The position numbers were made by a program, and so were the translations under genes. A stretch of DNA of 40,845 nt from Stutzerimonas urumqiensis (GTDB lineage: Bacteria; Pseudomonadota; Gammaproteobacteria; Pseudomonadales; Pseudomonadaceae). Of this stretch, positions 26,195 to 36,186 are shown piece by piece. The notes beneath the pieces were generated by a model. That model was not told where the DNA came from, did no database searches, and worked only from the letters and a program-made list of their open reading frames with translations. The DNA is taken from contig NZ_RBZQ01000012.1 of assembly GCF_003640395.1 (NCBI RefSeq), positions 1 through 40,845 of the forward strand, written 5' to 3'. Numbering within the stretch: position 1 is the stretch's first letter; every line of letters starts with the position of its first letter.

Positions 26195-26599
26195 TCAACG
26201 GCGGGTGGTGCCGATCAGGCGCGAATCCGCCAGTGCGGCGCGGCGGTGCAGGGTGGCCGCGCGGTACTCGGGATCGGCGAGCATGCCGAGAAAGGCCTCT
26301 CGCGAGGGATAGCGGACCAGCAGCACTTCGTCCCACTGCTCCCCGGCGGGCGCGATGAGCGCCACGTGCGCGTCGGCGAACAGCTCGACCGAACCCCCGA
26401 CGCCCTGCACCTTCCTGCCTGCAACGCGACTGTAGCGGGCGTAGGCCTCCCGGCCAGTGCAGGGGCCTTGGCCGCTGTCGGCCGGATAGCGGGCCTGCTC
26501 GTTGAAGCGCAGCAGGTTCAGCATCAGCACGGGTTGGTCGGCAGGCATCGCCTGCGCGTAGCGTTCGAGTTGCTCGCGGCTCGGCTCCAGGCTCGGCAT
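26195..26599 (-). CDS. DUF1330 domain protein
   Basis: The 134-residue cytoplasmic protein has the dimeric alpha-beta-barrel pattern of DUF1330: PVLMLNLLRFNEQARY near residue 23, the EAYARYSRVAGRKV helix, the DEVLLVRYPSREAFLGMLADPEYRAA block and ADSRLIGTT at the end. Molecular function of the family is not established. An AAGGAG site precedes the ATG. It begins 30 bp after kinB on the same strand, so it may be the last gene of the algB-kinB transcript. Confidence 0.85.
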   Translation of the reverse strand: MPSLEPSREQLERYAQAMPADQPVLMLNLLRFNEQARYPADSGQGPCTGREAYARYSRVAGRKVQGVGGSVELFADAHVALIAPAGEQWDEVLLVRYPSREAFLGMLADPEYRAATLHRRAALADSRLIGTTRR

Positions 26600-26629
26600 C
26601 GGGGGCTCCTTCTTCCGGTTCGGCGCGGC

Positions 26630-28413
26630 TCAGATCGGCAGCGCGATGTAGAAGATCGTTCCATGCCCGATACGTGAATGCACGCCGATGCGACCACCAT
26701 GCAGCTGGGCGATTTCCTTGCATAAGGCCAGGCCCAGTCCGGCGCCGCCGCGACGGCGTCCAATCTGCACGAAGGGCTCGAAAATCCGTGCCTGCTGGCT
26801 GTAGGGGATGCCCTCGCCATTGTCTTCGACGCTGAGGATCACCCGCTCGCCGTGCCGGCGCGCCAGCAGGCGAATCTCGCCGCCATCGGGCGTGTGCCGC
26901 AAGGCGTTGCTCAACAGGTTGTCGAGCACGCGCTCGATCTGCGGGCGGTCGAGCAGCAGGTTCGGTAGGGGCGGTTGCAGCTCCAGACCCAGCTCGATGC
27001 GATGATCCAGCGCCTGCGGCAGGAAGCGCTGGCGTGCCGCTTCGAGCAGTTCGGGAATGTCGCAGGGCATCAGCTCGAGCTTCTGCTGGCCGCTCTGGTA
27101 GCGCGAGAAGTCGAGCAGGTCGTTGATCAGCCGGACCAGGCGCTGCATCTCTTCGTGAACGGTACTCAGCAGATCGGCTTCGCGGCTGTTCTGGGCGAAG
27201 TGGATGCGCTCGCGCAGCAGGCTGAAGGCCATCTGCATGCCGGTCACGGGGGTGCGCAGTTCGTGCGAGGCGCGCAGGACGAACTCGTTGCGAACGCGCT
27301 CGAAGGTGCGCTGGTCGGTGACGTCGTGCAGCACCATCACCGCACCGCTGATCCGACCGTCGTGGTGGCTGACCGGGCTCATGCGCCAGGCCAGCAGCCG
27401 TCGCTCGCCGTCGGCTTCGATTTCCAGGTCCTGCGGCGGCGCGGCGAGGGCGTTGTCGTTGAGGACCTGCTCGGCCGCCGCGTCGAGCTCCGGATGGCCC
27501 AGCGCCTTGCCCAGCGGCGCGCCGATATGCCCGGCTTCCCAGGCGAGTTGACGTTGGGCGACCGGGTTGGCGTGCTCGAGCCGACCGTCGCGGTCGATGA
27601 TCAGCAAGCCGTCGTCGATGCTGTCGAGCAGCGCCTGGAGCCGTTGCTGGCCGTTGACCAGCGCCTCGACGTTGGTCTGCTTGAACTGGTGCACCGCCTG
27701 GGCCATGAGCCCGAAGCGGCGGATCAGGATCGACAACTCGGCGATCGGCGAAGAGGGCAGGACGATGTTGAAATCGCCACGTCCGATCTGGTCGGCCGCG
27801 GCGCACAGTTTCTCGATGGGCTCGCCGAAGCGCCGGGCAAAACCGTGGGCGGTGACGAAGCCGATCAGCAGCACCGCGATGCCCGTCAGGCCGAGCAGGC
27901 CGGCCAGCAGCACGGCGCGCTCGCGCCCTTCGATCTCGGTATTGCGGATCTGGTCGTAGGCACCCTGCTGCATGTCCACCATCAGCAGGCGCACCTGGTT
28001 GAAGGACCGGCTCAGCTCGCTCTCTTCGGTCAGGGTCCAGCGCAGGCCCTGGGGCGTCTCGATCTGCCCGATGAAGTCGGCATAGGCCTGGCCGATTTCC
28101 CGGTAGGCCGCGCGGTCGCGCTCGTCCGGCGCCTGAGCGATGCCGCGGGCGAGGGTCTGCTCGAAGGCCTGGCGGCTCTCGTCGAGCGCGCCGCGATCAC
28201 GTTCCTGGCGCAGCAGGATGACCATCTGGTTGCCCAGTGCCTGGCGCAGCTTCTGGTTGATCTCGATGACCGAGAAGCTGTCGCGGATCAGGTGCTCCTG
28301 ACTGCGCGCCATCTGCACCACGCTGACCAGCGCCAGCAGCAGGCCGAGGAGGGCGACCGTCATCAGCGCGGAGAATCCCAGGAACAGGCGCGTCCTGAGC
28401 TTCATCTGCAGTC

Positions 28414-28417
<4 letters not shown>
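26630..28417 (-). CDS. kinB: KinB, membrane sensor histidine kinase/phosphatase of AlgB
   Basis: KinB senses an unknown periplasmic cue and controls the phosphorylation of AlgB, which affects alginate, virulence and biofilm traits in P. aeruginosa. The 595-residue protein has transmembrane helices at about 11-33 and 169-190 with a 135-residue periplasmic loop, a HAMP region, a PAS domain (about 258-370), a HisKA domain with ASHELRTP, and a HATPase_c domain with GEGIP and GGAGLGLALCKE. The phosphorylated residue falls at H385 and the following proline at P390, the same numbers reported for P. aeruginosa KinB. Its ATG overlaps the algB stop by 4 bp (ATGA); a second ATG four codons in is also possible. 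Confidence 0.96.
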
Positions 28418-29760
<1,343 letters not shown>

Positions 29761-29872
29761 GAAAGCTCCCGTGAATGGACGGTCCTGCCGGCAGGAAGCG
29801 CCGGCGGCGCGGCCTCGCGGCCTGCTTCGATGCGCCGTTGGGGTTGGCGCGCCCTGCTTAGTGTACGCATTG

Positions 29873-29889
29873 CCGTGCAAGTTGCACGG
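29873..29889. promoter_or_regulatory. 17-bp perfect palindrome upstream of algB
   Basis: CCGTGCAA-G-TTGCACGG lies 113-129 bp before the algB ATG in the 294-bp divergent spacer. Downstream on the minus strand is TACACT, a possible -10, which would place the palindrome over the -35 and spacer. The rest of the spacer shows no further clear signal. Confidence 0.55.
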
Positions 29890-30054
29890 TTCGGGCGAAT
29901 TCGGCGGAGTTGGGCCTCATGGCCGGGCGGACTGGCGCGGCGTTTGTCGCAGCAGCCGATGCGATGGGCATCGCCGCGGCTATTCGCGGCGCAATTGCGG
30001 TCAAAGTCTGAACGGCGGGCGTTCGCCCCGCTCGGCAATCGCACCGGAGGAGCC

Positions 30055-30486
30055 ATGAACCAGAGCATGAACCACCTCAACGAGCTGATCGAAATCACCC
30101 GTGACGGCCAGCGCTTCTACCAGCACGCCATGGAGGAAGTGGCCGACGTGGAGCTCCAGCACCTGTTCCGCGACATGGCGCAAGCCAAGACGCACGTCAT
30201 CCAGGCGCTGAGCGTCAAGGTGGCGGCCAACCACGAGCAGCCGTCGCAGCACGGCACGCTCCAGGGTCGCCTGCGCGAGAAGTACGCCGATGCCAAGGCT
30301 CGGCTTGGCCACAAGGAGGCGACCTACATTACGGAGCTTCAGGACATGGAGGCGCACATCGTCCGCGCCTTCGAGGATGCGCTCGAAGGCGCCGAGCCCG
30401 ACCTGCGCGCCTTGCTGGCGATCGAGCTGCCCAGGCTGCGCGCCTGCCACGAGCGCATTCGGCACGTACAGGTCGGCCGTACCTGA
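30055..30486 (+). CDS. DUF2383 (PA2169-type) four-helix-bundle protein
   Basis: The 143-residue product reads MNQSMNHLNELIEITRDGQR and continues as an almost wholly helical, ferritin-like domain with regularly placed H, E and D residues (RFYQHAMEEVADVELQHLFR, TYITELQDMEAHIVRAF). This is the pattern of DUF2383 / PA2169-family proteins, whose function is not established; some are linked to stress or sporulation-like conditions. The ATG at 30055 has a strong GGAGGAG site. A very long antisense-type frame continues upstream but crosses algB and is not real. The gene is divergent from algB. Confidence 0.85.
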   Translation: MNQSMNHLNELIEITRDGQRFYQHAMEEVADVELQHLFRDMAQAKTHVIQALSVKVAANHEQPSQHGTLQGRLREKYADAKARLGHKEATYITELQDMEAHIVRAFEDALEGAEPDLRALLAIELPRLRACHERIRHVQVGRT

Positions 30487-30511
30487 GGCTGCCGAGGCGC
30501 GCCTTGCAGAA

Positions 30512-30540
30512 TGCACGACCGCCGGATGGGGCATCGTGCA
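30512..30540. repeat. Inverted repeat upstream of the sigma-54 promoter
   Basis: TGCACGA (30512-30518) and TCGTGCA (30534-30540) are perfect 7-bp arms around 15 bases. It lies about 72-100 bp upstream of the -24 element at 30614, a normal position for an enhancer-binding protein. It could instead be a hairpin after the DUF2383 gene, but there is no proper T-tract. The half-site CGTGCA also occurs in the algB palindrome. Confidence 0.5.
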
Positions 30541-30572
30541 CTTTAAGCTGAAGACGGGGCGATGGTTATCCA

Positions 30573-30585
30573 TAACTTATTGATA
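30573..30585 (-). promoter_or_regulatory. IHF-like binding site
   Basis: On the minus strand the sequence is TATCAATAAGTTA, an exact match to the IHF consensus WATCAA-N4-TTR, within an A/T-rich tract. It lies between the upstream inverted repeat and the sigma-54 promoter, where IHF bends DNA in known sigma-54 systems. Confidence 0.6.
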
Positions 30586-30611
30586 TTCAAGAGTTTATTT
30601 TGACGTTGTGA

Positions 30612-30628
30612 TTGGCACGCTGGCTGCA
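30612..30628 (+). promoter_or_regulatory. Sigma-54 promoter (-24/-12)
   Basis: TTGGCACGCTGGCTGCA has the invariant GG (30614-30615) and GC (30626-30627) separated by exactly 10 bases, and a full TGGCAC -24 block. The start of the first small gene is 46 bp downstream. It is the only convincing sigma-54 promoter I found in intergenic DNA of this window. Confidence 0.8.
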
Positions 30629-30674
30629 ATCTCTCTACTCAAGAACGACCGATTTGGTACAGAAGGAGTTGAGG

Positions 30675-30914
30675 ATGATCCGCCAAGCCAGCTTTTCTCT
30701 TGCGTGCAAGGGGCTGTTGACCGTCGCTGCCGTCACGCTGATGTTCGGCGCCGATCGTCCGATGTCCCAGCCGCTGAGCAAGGCGCAACGCGATGTCGCG
30801 GAACGAATTCGCCTCTACGACGCTCAACCGATCGAGTTCGCACGACAGGCGTCGTACCAGGACTCGCAGAGAGGGAACTACACCCAGGTCGGCGGAAAGC
30901 GCTGGGTGTTCTGA
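30675..30914 (+). CDS. Small exported or membrane protein, unknown
   Basis: The ATG at 30675 follows AAGGAGTTGAGG. The 79-residue product begins MIRQASFSLACKGLLTVAAV, a basic then hydrophobic stretch typical of a signal peptide or N-terminal anchor. The remainder is hydrophilic (LSKAQRDVAERIRLYDAQ) and ends GGKRWVF. I do not recognise a family. It is the first gene behind the sigma-54 promoter and is followed after 15 bp by another small membrane gene, so the pair and the DUF1328 gene probably form one transcript. Confidence 0.7.
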   Translation: MIRQASFSLACKGLLTVAAVTLMFGADRPMSQPLSKAQRDVAERIRLYDAQPIEFARQASYQDSQRGNYTQVGGKRWVF

Positions 30915-30929
30915 GCGGGGAATAACGCT

Positions 30930-31133
30930 ATGTGGTTAGCCAGTTTGTCGATGCTTGTCGTGGTGTGCTGCCTGCTGGTGAGTCTGGCGGCCAACCTTGC
31001 TTACGCAGGTCAGGCCCTGTGGGACTCGCGCATGCAGCGACCGGTGACACAGCATTCTCTAGAAGGCATGGATGCAGGTGCAATTTCTCGGAGGGGGGCC
31101 AGTGTCGGCCACCCATCCGACGACCGATCCTAA
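30930..31133 (+). CDS. Small membrane protein, unknown
   Basis: The 67-residue product has one hydrophobic N-terminal segment (LSMLVVVCCLLVSLAANLAY) followed by a hydrophilic tail of about 40 residues. A GGGGA sequence precedes the ATG at a reasonable distance. No family is recognised. It lies between the small exported protein gene and the DUF1328 gene with gaps of 15 and 18 bp, which supports co-transcription. Coding is probable because of the spacing, but the evidence is modest. Confidence 0.55.
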   Translation: MWLASLSMLVVVCCLLVSLAANLAYAGQALWDSRMQRPVTQHSLEGMDAGAISRRGASVGHPSDDRS

Positions 31134-31322
<189 letters not shown>

Positions 31323-31747
31323 CGCAGCCACTGCAACGGCCGCTCCGGAGTGAGCGGTCGCAGCGGCAGGGATTCGCCAGTCTTCCCGGCACGTGCCGCC
31401 CGGCGCGCGCCAGCAAGTAGGGATGCGGCCATAAGCCGTACCCATTTCCGCCCCGTCGCCGGGGTGGACCAGGGGGCCGGAACGGGTTGCGATCGACGCG
31501 ATCCGATCTAGGAGTACAGGGAGTACTCCCGTCTGAGGGCCAGGTCCGGTGAAATCGCGGCTGGAGCAGCGATCATCTCGCGCTCCGGTCCGCGATTTTC
31601 AAATCCTTCCGTCTTTCTCCTTATCAACCGAACCGCACCGTGACGCAGCCTTCCGTGAATGCGTGGCTGCGTGAACCAGCGCGCGGTCAATGACCATGGC
31701 CGGTCCGGGCCGCTATCATCCGGGGCTTCGCTCACCGGGAGAACGAC
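31323..31747. other. 425-bp gene-free interval with hairpins and a 12-bp palindrome
   Basis: The interval after the DUF1328 gene holds a hairpin GGCCGCTC / GAGCGGTC (31338-31359, one G-T pair, no T-run), the perfect palindrome GGGAGTACTCCC (31519-31530) with a nearby GGAGTAC copy (31511-31517), and a possible -10 TATCAT shortly before the next gene. I found no ORF or RNA gene that I can support. Confidence 0.5.
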
Positions 31748-32977
31748 ATGCTCAACGGCCTCTGGCTCGGCTTTTTCATCGTGGCCGCCGTGGCGGCACT
31801 GGCGCGCTGGCTGTTCGGCGCCGATCCCGATGTCTTCGCCGCGCTGGTCGAGAGCCTGTTCGCGATGGCCAAGCTGTCGGTCGAGGTGATGATCCTGCTG
31901 TTCGGCACGCTCACGCTCTGGCTCGGCTTCCTGCGCATCGCCGAGAAGGCCGGGCTGGTCGAATGGCTGGCCCGCCTGCTGGGTCCGTTGTTCTACCGGC
32001 TGATGCCGGAGGTGCCGCGCGGACACCCGGCGCTGGGCCTGATCACACTCAACTTCGCCGCCAACGGCCTCGGCCTGGACAACGCCGCGACGCCGATCGG
32101 CCTCAAAGCGATGCGCGCGCTGCAGGAACTCAACCCCCTGCCGGACACGGCGAGCAATGCGCAGATCCTGTTCCTGGTGCTCAATGCGTCGTCGCTGACC
32201 CTGTTGCCGGTGTCGATCTTCATGTACCGCGTGCAGCAGGGCGCGGACAACCCAACGCTGGTCTTTCTGCCGATTCTGCTGGCCACCAGCGCCTCGACGC
32301 TGGCGGGCCTGCTGAGCGTGGCGATCGTCCAGCGGCTGCGGCTCTGGGACCCGGTGGTGCTCGCGTATCTGGTGCCCGGCGCGCTGCTGCTCGGTGGCTT
32401 CATGGCGCTGCTGGCCGGGCTCTCGGCGACCGCTCTGGCGCAGTTGTCGTCGCTGCTCGGCAACCTGACCCTGTTCGGGCTGATCGTGTCGTTCGTGGCG
32501 ATCGGTGCGTTGCGGCGCGTGCCGGTCTACGAAGCCTTCGTCGAAGGCGCGAAAGAAGGCTTCGACGTGGCCCGCAGCCTGTTGCCCTATCTGGTCGCGA
32601 TGCTGGTGGCGGTCGGCGCCTTGCGCGCGTCGGGTGCACTCGACTTCGGCCTGGAGGGCATTCGCTGGCTGGTCGAGGCGCTCGGCTGGGATACCCGTTT
32701 CGTGGACGCGTTGCCGACTGCGCTGGTCAAGCCGTTCTCGGGCAGCGCGGCGCGCGCGATGCTCATCGAAACCATGCAGAGCCAGGGCGTCGACAGCTTT
32801 CCGGCGCTGGTCGCCGCCACGGTGCAGGGCAGCACCGAAACGACCTTCTACGTGCTGGCGGTCTACTTCGGTGCGGTGGGTATCCAGCGCGCGCGCCATG
32901 CGGTCGGCTGCGCGCTGCTGGCGGACCTGGCCGGCGTGATCGCGGCGATCCTGGTCTGCTACTGGTTCTTCGGCTGA
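31748..32977 (+). CDS. SpmA/SpmB-type membrane protein with nucleoside-recognition (Gate) domains
   Basis: The 409-residue protein is a chain of hydrophobic segments and looks like a fusion of SpmA (N-terminal half, WLGFFIVAAVAALARW, ITLNFAANGLGLDNAATPIG) and SpmB (C-terminal half, ALVKPFSGSAARAMLIETM and TVQGSTETTFYVLAVYFGAVG). Both halves carry the Gate/nucleoside-recognition pattern with conserved N, D and G residues. In Bacillus, SpmA and SpmB affect spore cortex maturation; the role in pseudomonads is unknown. It ends 19 bp inside the convergent znuA gene. Confidence 0.88.
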   Translation: MLNGLWLGFFIVAAVAALARWLFGADPDVFAALVESLFAMAKLSVEVMILLFGTLTLWLGFLRIAEKAGLVEWLARLLGPLFYRLMPEVPRGHPALGLITLNFAANGLGLDNAATPIGLKAMRALQELNPLPDTASNAQILFLVLNASSLTLLPVSIFMYRVQQGADNPTLVFLPILLATSASTLAGLLSVAIVQRLRLWDPVVLAYLVPGALLLGGFMALLAGLSATALAQLSSLLGNLTLFGLIVSFVAIGALRRVPVYEAFVEGAKEGFDVARSLLPYLVAMLVAVGALRASGALDFGLEGIRWLVEALGWDTRFVDALPTALVKPFSGSAARAMLIETMQSQGVDSFPALVAATVQGSTETTFYVLAVYFGAVGIQRARHAVGCALLADLAGVIAAILVCYWFFG

Positions 32978-33969
32978 TCGGCCTGCTCGGCGACGGCGGT
33001 AAGGCACTGGGTCAGCCCGGCGGCCAGGCGCTCCAGAAGCCGCGGATAGCCGTTCGCATCAGCGGCTAGGTCCAGCCCCATCGCATCCAGCTCGGCCAGC
33101 CGCGCTGGCAGGCCTTCGGTCAGCGTTTCGGTCAGGCGCGGACGAACCGGAGGCTCGCTGAACACGCAGCTCGGGCCGGCCTCGCGCAGTCGCTCACGCA
33201 TGTCGGCCACCTGCCGTGCGCCGGGCTGCACCTCGCCGAGGGCGAACACGCCAGTGTGCTCGAGGCCGTAGGCGGCTTCGAAGTAGTCGTAGGTTTCGTG
33301 GAAGACGAAGAACGGCACGGCTTCGACCGCGGCGAGCGACTGCTTCAATTGCGTGTCGAGCGCGTCGAGCCGCTGCTCGAACGCCTTCAGGTTGGCCTGG
33401 TAGCGCTGCGCATTCGCCGGATCGACCGCGGCCAGGTCGGTCGCCATGCGCCGGGCGATCACCCGGGCGTTGTGCGGATCGAGCCAGAGGTGGGCGTCGA
33501 GGCTGCCGGGTCGGTGGGCGTGGTCGTGCTCGCCGTGGGCTTCATGGTCGTCATGCGCATGGTCCTCGTGCTCGTGCGCCTCGTGTTCCTCCGATGACTC
33601 ACCCGCATGGCCGTGCTCGTGTTCGCCGAAGTGGCGCAGGGTCAGCCCGGGCAGCGTCTGTACCGCCAGCGCCGGGCCGTCACGACCGTCCAGCGGCTTG
33701 GCCAGGAAGCTCTCCAGGTCCGGGCCGATCCAGTAGAACAGGTCGGCCTGACGCAACTGCCGAACGTCGGACGGGCGCAGGCTGTAATGGTGCGGCGAGG
33801 CGCCGGCCGGCAGCAGCAGGCCCGGTTCGTCGATACCGGCCTGCACGGCCCCGGCGATCAGTTGCAGCGGCTTGATGCTGGTCAGCAGCTCGACCTCGGC
33901 GTGGGCGGGGAGGGCGGACAGGCCCAGAGAGGCAATGAGCGAGGCAAGGAGCGGACGAAGACGCGGCAC
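32959..33969 (-). CDS. znuA: ZnuA, periplasmic zinc-binding protein
   Basis: ZnuA captures zinc for the ZnuBC importer. The 336-residue precursor has a signal peptide ending ALPAHA (about residue 24). A histidine- and acid-rich loop spans about residues 113-152 ([30 protein letters not shown]), typical of ZnuA. Zinc-ligand candidates are the histidine in GASPHHYSL, the one in DAHLWLDP and the one in [10 protein letters not shown]. It is divergent from zur across a 66-bp spacer with a Zur-box-like site, and its 3' end overlaps that of the convergent gene. Confidence 0.95.
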   Translation of the reverse strand: MPRLRPLLASLIASLGLSALPAHAEVELLTSIKPLQLIAGAVQAGIDEPGLLLPAGASPHHYSLRPSDVRQLRQADLFYWIGPDLESFLAKPLDGRDGPALAVQTLPGLTLRHFGEHEHGHAGESSEEHEAHEHEDHAHDDHEAHGEHDHAHRPGSLDAHLWLDPHNARVIARRMATDLAAVDPANAQRYQANLKAFEQRLDALDTQLKQSLAAVEAVPFFVFHETYDYFEAAYGLEHTGVFALGEVQPGARQVADMRERLREAGPSCVFSEPPVRPRLTETLTEGLPARLAELDAMGLDLAADANGYPRLLERLAAGLTQCLTAVAEQADQPKNQ

Positions 33970-33991
33970 AGGGGCATACTCGGCAGGTCAG

Positions 33992-34014
33992 AATGGGTAA
34001 CATAATAACGTCTC
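33992..34014. promoter_or_regulatory. Zur-box-like site between znuA and zur
   Basis: The core GTAACATAATAAC (33997-34009) reads GTTATTATGTTAC on the other strand, which resembles the gammaproteobacterial Zur consensus built on GTTAT and ATAAC half-sites. It lies in the 66-bp divergent spacer, close to both starts, so zinc-bound Zur could repress znuA and zur-znuCB together. Confidence 0.7.
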
Positions 34015-34035
34015 TCGCCAAACGCGTCCGCCGTC

Positions 34036-34521
34036 ATGTCCGATACTCCGCTGGCCTGCACCCCTCACGATCATGCTCACTGCGTCAGTCATGCCCTGGC
34101 CGAGGCCGATCAGCTCTGCGCGCGACAGGGCGTGCGGCTGACCGCGCTGCGCCGACGGGTGCTCGAACTGGTGTGGCAGAGCCACAAGCCGCTGGGCGCC
34201 TACGACATCCTGGCGATCCTCAGCGAGCAGGATGGCCGCCGCGCCGCGCCGCCAACCGTCTACCGCGCGCTCGACTTCCTGCTCGAAAACGGGCTGGTGC
34301 ATCGCATCGCGTCGCTCAACGCCTTCATCGGCTGCAACCACCCGGAGCACCCGCACCAGGGGCAGTTCCTCATCTGCCGCGATTGCCACACGGCGATCGA
34401 AATGCAGGAGCCTGCCATCCGCAACGCCATCGGCGAGGCTGCCGCACAGGTCGGGTTCGCCGTGGAGGGCGAGACGGTCGAGGTGGTCGGCCTCTGTGCG
34501 CCCTGTCGGAGGGCGGCATGA
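34036..34521 (+). CDS. zur: Zur, Fur-family zinc uptake regulator
   Basis: Zur is a zinc-sensing repressor of uptake genes. The 161-residue protein has a winged-helix domain ([36 protein letters not shown]) and a metal-binding C-terminal part with [17 protein letters not shown] and CAPC, supplying the four cysteines of the structural zinc site and histidines of the sensor site. Its TGA overlaps the znuC ATG by 4 bp. Genomic context with znuA and znuCB separates it from Fur. Confidence 0.95.
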   Translation: MSDTPLACTPHDHAHCVSHALAEADQLCARQGVRLTALRRRVLELVWQSHKPLGAYDILAILSEQDGRRAAPPTVYRALDFLLENGLVHRIASLNAFIGCNHPEHPHQGQFLICRDCHTAIEMQEPAIRNAIGEAAAQVGFAVEGETVEVVGLCAPCRRAA

Positions 34522-35291
34522 GCGAGGCGCTGGTTCGTCTGGAGGACATCCATGTCCGCTTCGCCCGTCAGCCGGTGCTCGAGGGCGCCCGGCTGGACGT
34601 CCGCGCCGGCGAGATCGTCACGCTGATCGGCCCCAACGGCGCCGGCAAGACGACCCTGGTGCGCACCGTGCTCGGCCTGCTCAAGCCCGACCGTGGCAGC
34701 GTGTGGCGCAAGCCCAGGCTGCGCATCGGCTACATGCCGCAGAAGCTGCATGTCGACGCCACGCTGCCGCTGACGGTGCTGCGCTTCCTGCGCCTGGTGC
34801 CGGGCGTCGATCGGTCGCGCGCGCTGGCCGCGCTGACCGAGGTCGGCGCCGAACAGGTGATCGACAGCCCGCTGCAATCGATCTCCGGCGGCGAGCTGCA
34901 ACGTGTCCTGCTGGCGCGGGCGCTGCTGCGCGAGCCCGAGCTGCTGGTGCTTGACGAACCGGTGCAGGGCGTCGATGTGACCGGCCAGGCCGAGCTCTAC
35001 CGGATGATCGGCCGGCTGCGCGACCGGCATGGCTGCGGTGTGGTGATGGTCTCCCATGACCTGCACCTGGTCATGAGCGCCACCGACCAGGTGGTCTGCC
35101 TGAACCGCCACGTCTGCTGCTCGGGCCACCCGGAGCAGGTCAGCAACGACCCGGCGTTCCGCGAGCTGTTCGGCCAGGATGCCCGCAGCCTGGCGATCTA
35201 CCACCACCATCACGATCATGCGCACGACCTGCATGGCGCCGTGCTGCGCCCGCATGTGCATGACGACAAGTGCGGGCACAGGCATGGCTGA
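34518..35291 (+). CDS. znuC: ZnuC, zinc ABC transporter ATPase
   Basis: ZnuC powers zinc import through ZnuB. The ATG at 34518 overlaps the zur stop; the product has 257 residues. Motifs are Walker A GPNGAGKT, signature ISGGELQR, Walker B LLVLDEP and the switch histidine in VMVSHDLH. The C-terminus has a histidine-rich tail ([13 protein letters not shown], then [12 protein letters not shown]) that could bind zinc on the cytoplasmic side. It overlaps znuB by 8 bp. Confidence 0.95.
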   Translation: MSEALVRLEDIHVRFARQPVLEGARLDVRAGEIVTLIGPNGAGKTTLVRTVLGLLKPDRGSVWRKPRLRIGYMPQKLHVDATLPLTVLRFLRLVPGVDRSRALAALTEVGAEQVIDSPLQSISGGELQRVLLARALLREPELLVLDEPVQGVDVTGQAELYRMIGRLRDRHGCGVVMVSHDLHLVMSATDQVVCLNRHVCCSGHPEQVSNDPAFRELFGQDARSLAIYHHHHDHAHDLHGAVLRPHVHDDKCGHRHG

Positions 35292-36072
35292 TTTTCTCGT
35301 CAACGCCCTGATCGCAGGCCTTTCGTTGGCGCTGGTCGCCGGGCCGCTGGGCTCGCTGGTCGTCTGGCGGCGCATGGCCTATTTCGGCGATACGCTGTCC
35401 CACGCGGCGCTGTTCGGCGTCGCCCTGGGCCTGATGCTCGACGTCAGCCCGACGCTGGCGGTGACGGTCGCCTGCGTCCTGCTGGCGGTGCTGCTGGTGA
35501 CCTTGCAGCAACGCCAGCCGCTGGCGTCGGACACCCTGCTCGGCATTCTGGCGCACAGCACGCTGTCGCTCGGGCTGGTGACGCTGAGTTTCATGCGCGA
35601 CGTGCGCATCGACCTGATGGGTTACCTGTTCGGCGACCTGCTGGCGGTCGGCAGCCACGACCTGCTGTGGATCGTCGGCGGCAGCGCCCTGGTGCTGGTG
35701 CTGCTGATGCTGTTGTGGCGGCCGCTGCTGGCGGTCACCGTGCATGAGGAGCTGGCGCGGGTCGAAGGCTTGCCGGTCACGGCGATCCGCCTGGCCCTGA
35801 TGCTGCTGATCGCGGTGGTGATCGCCGTGGCGATGAAGATTGTCGGCGTGCTGCTGATCACGTCGCTGCTGATCATCCCGGCGGCCGCCGCGCAGCGCCA
35901 TGCGCGTACGCCCGAGGGCATGGCGGTCGGCGCCAGTCTGCTGGGCGTGGTGGCGGTCTGCCTGGGCCTGGCGATGTCCTGGTACGAGGACACCCCGGCC
36001 GGGCCGTCGATCGTGGTGTCGGCGGCGGGGCTGTTCCTGGCGAGCTTCATCCTTCCGCGCCGGCCGGCCTGA
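35284..36072 (+). CDS. znuB: ZnuB, zinc ABC transporter permease
   Basis: ZnuB forms the membrane channel of the zinc importer. The ATG at 35284 is used ([20 protein letters not shown]), giving 262 residues with about seven or eight membrane helices. Family blocks are the [18 protein letters not shown] segment near residue 28 and the [19 protein letters not shown] segment near 180. It overlaps znuC by 8 bp and closes the zur-znuC-znuB operon. A GC-rich hairpin without a T-run (36072-36090) follows directly. Confidence 0.95.
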   Translation: MADFLVNALIAGLSLALVAGPLGSLVVWRRMAYFGDTLSHAALFGVALGLMLDVSPTLAVTVACVLLAVLLVTLQQRQPLASDTLLGILAHSTLSLGLVTLSFMRDVRIDLMGYLFGDLLAVGSHDLLWIVGGSALVLVLLMLLWRPLLAVTVHEELARVEGLPVTAIRLALMLLIAVVIAVAMKIVGVLLITSLLIIPAAAAQRHARTPEGMAVGASLLGVVAVCLGLAMSWYEDTPAGPSIVVSAAGLFLASFILPRRPA

Positions 36073-36090
36073 CCGCGCGTTCGGCGCGGT
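36072..36090 (+). terminator. Hairpin after znuB, weak terminator candidate
   Basis: ACCGCGC (36072-36078) and GCGCGGT (36084-36090) form a perfect 7-bp stem with a 5-base loop immediately after the znuB stop. Only TGG follows, so intrinsic termination is doubtful. A TAGAAT (36127-36132) downstream could be the -10 of a metNIQ promoter, with no good -35. Confidence 0.4.
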
Positions 36091-36186
36091 TGGCCTCCGA
36101 TACCTGCGGGCGGCCGGCCAAATCGGTAGAATGCGCCCCCTCGGGCCATCGCCCGGCACCGCTTCGTCGACCCACAAGGCTCGCCC

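Noticed and set aside
31508..33007. 499-codon minus-strand open frame across the SpmA/SpmB-type gene
   Set aside because: Same type of antisense artefact, rich in R, Q, H and D, with no ribosome binding site.
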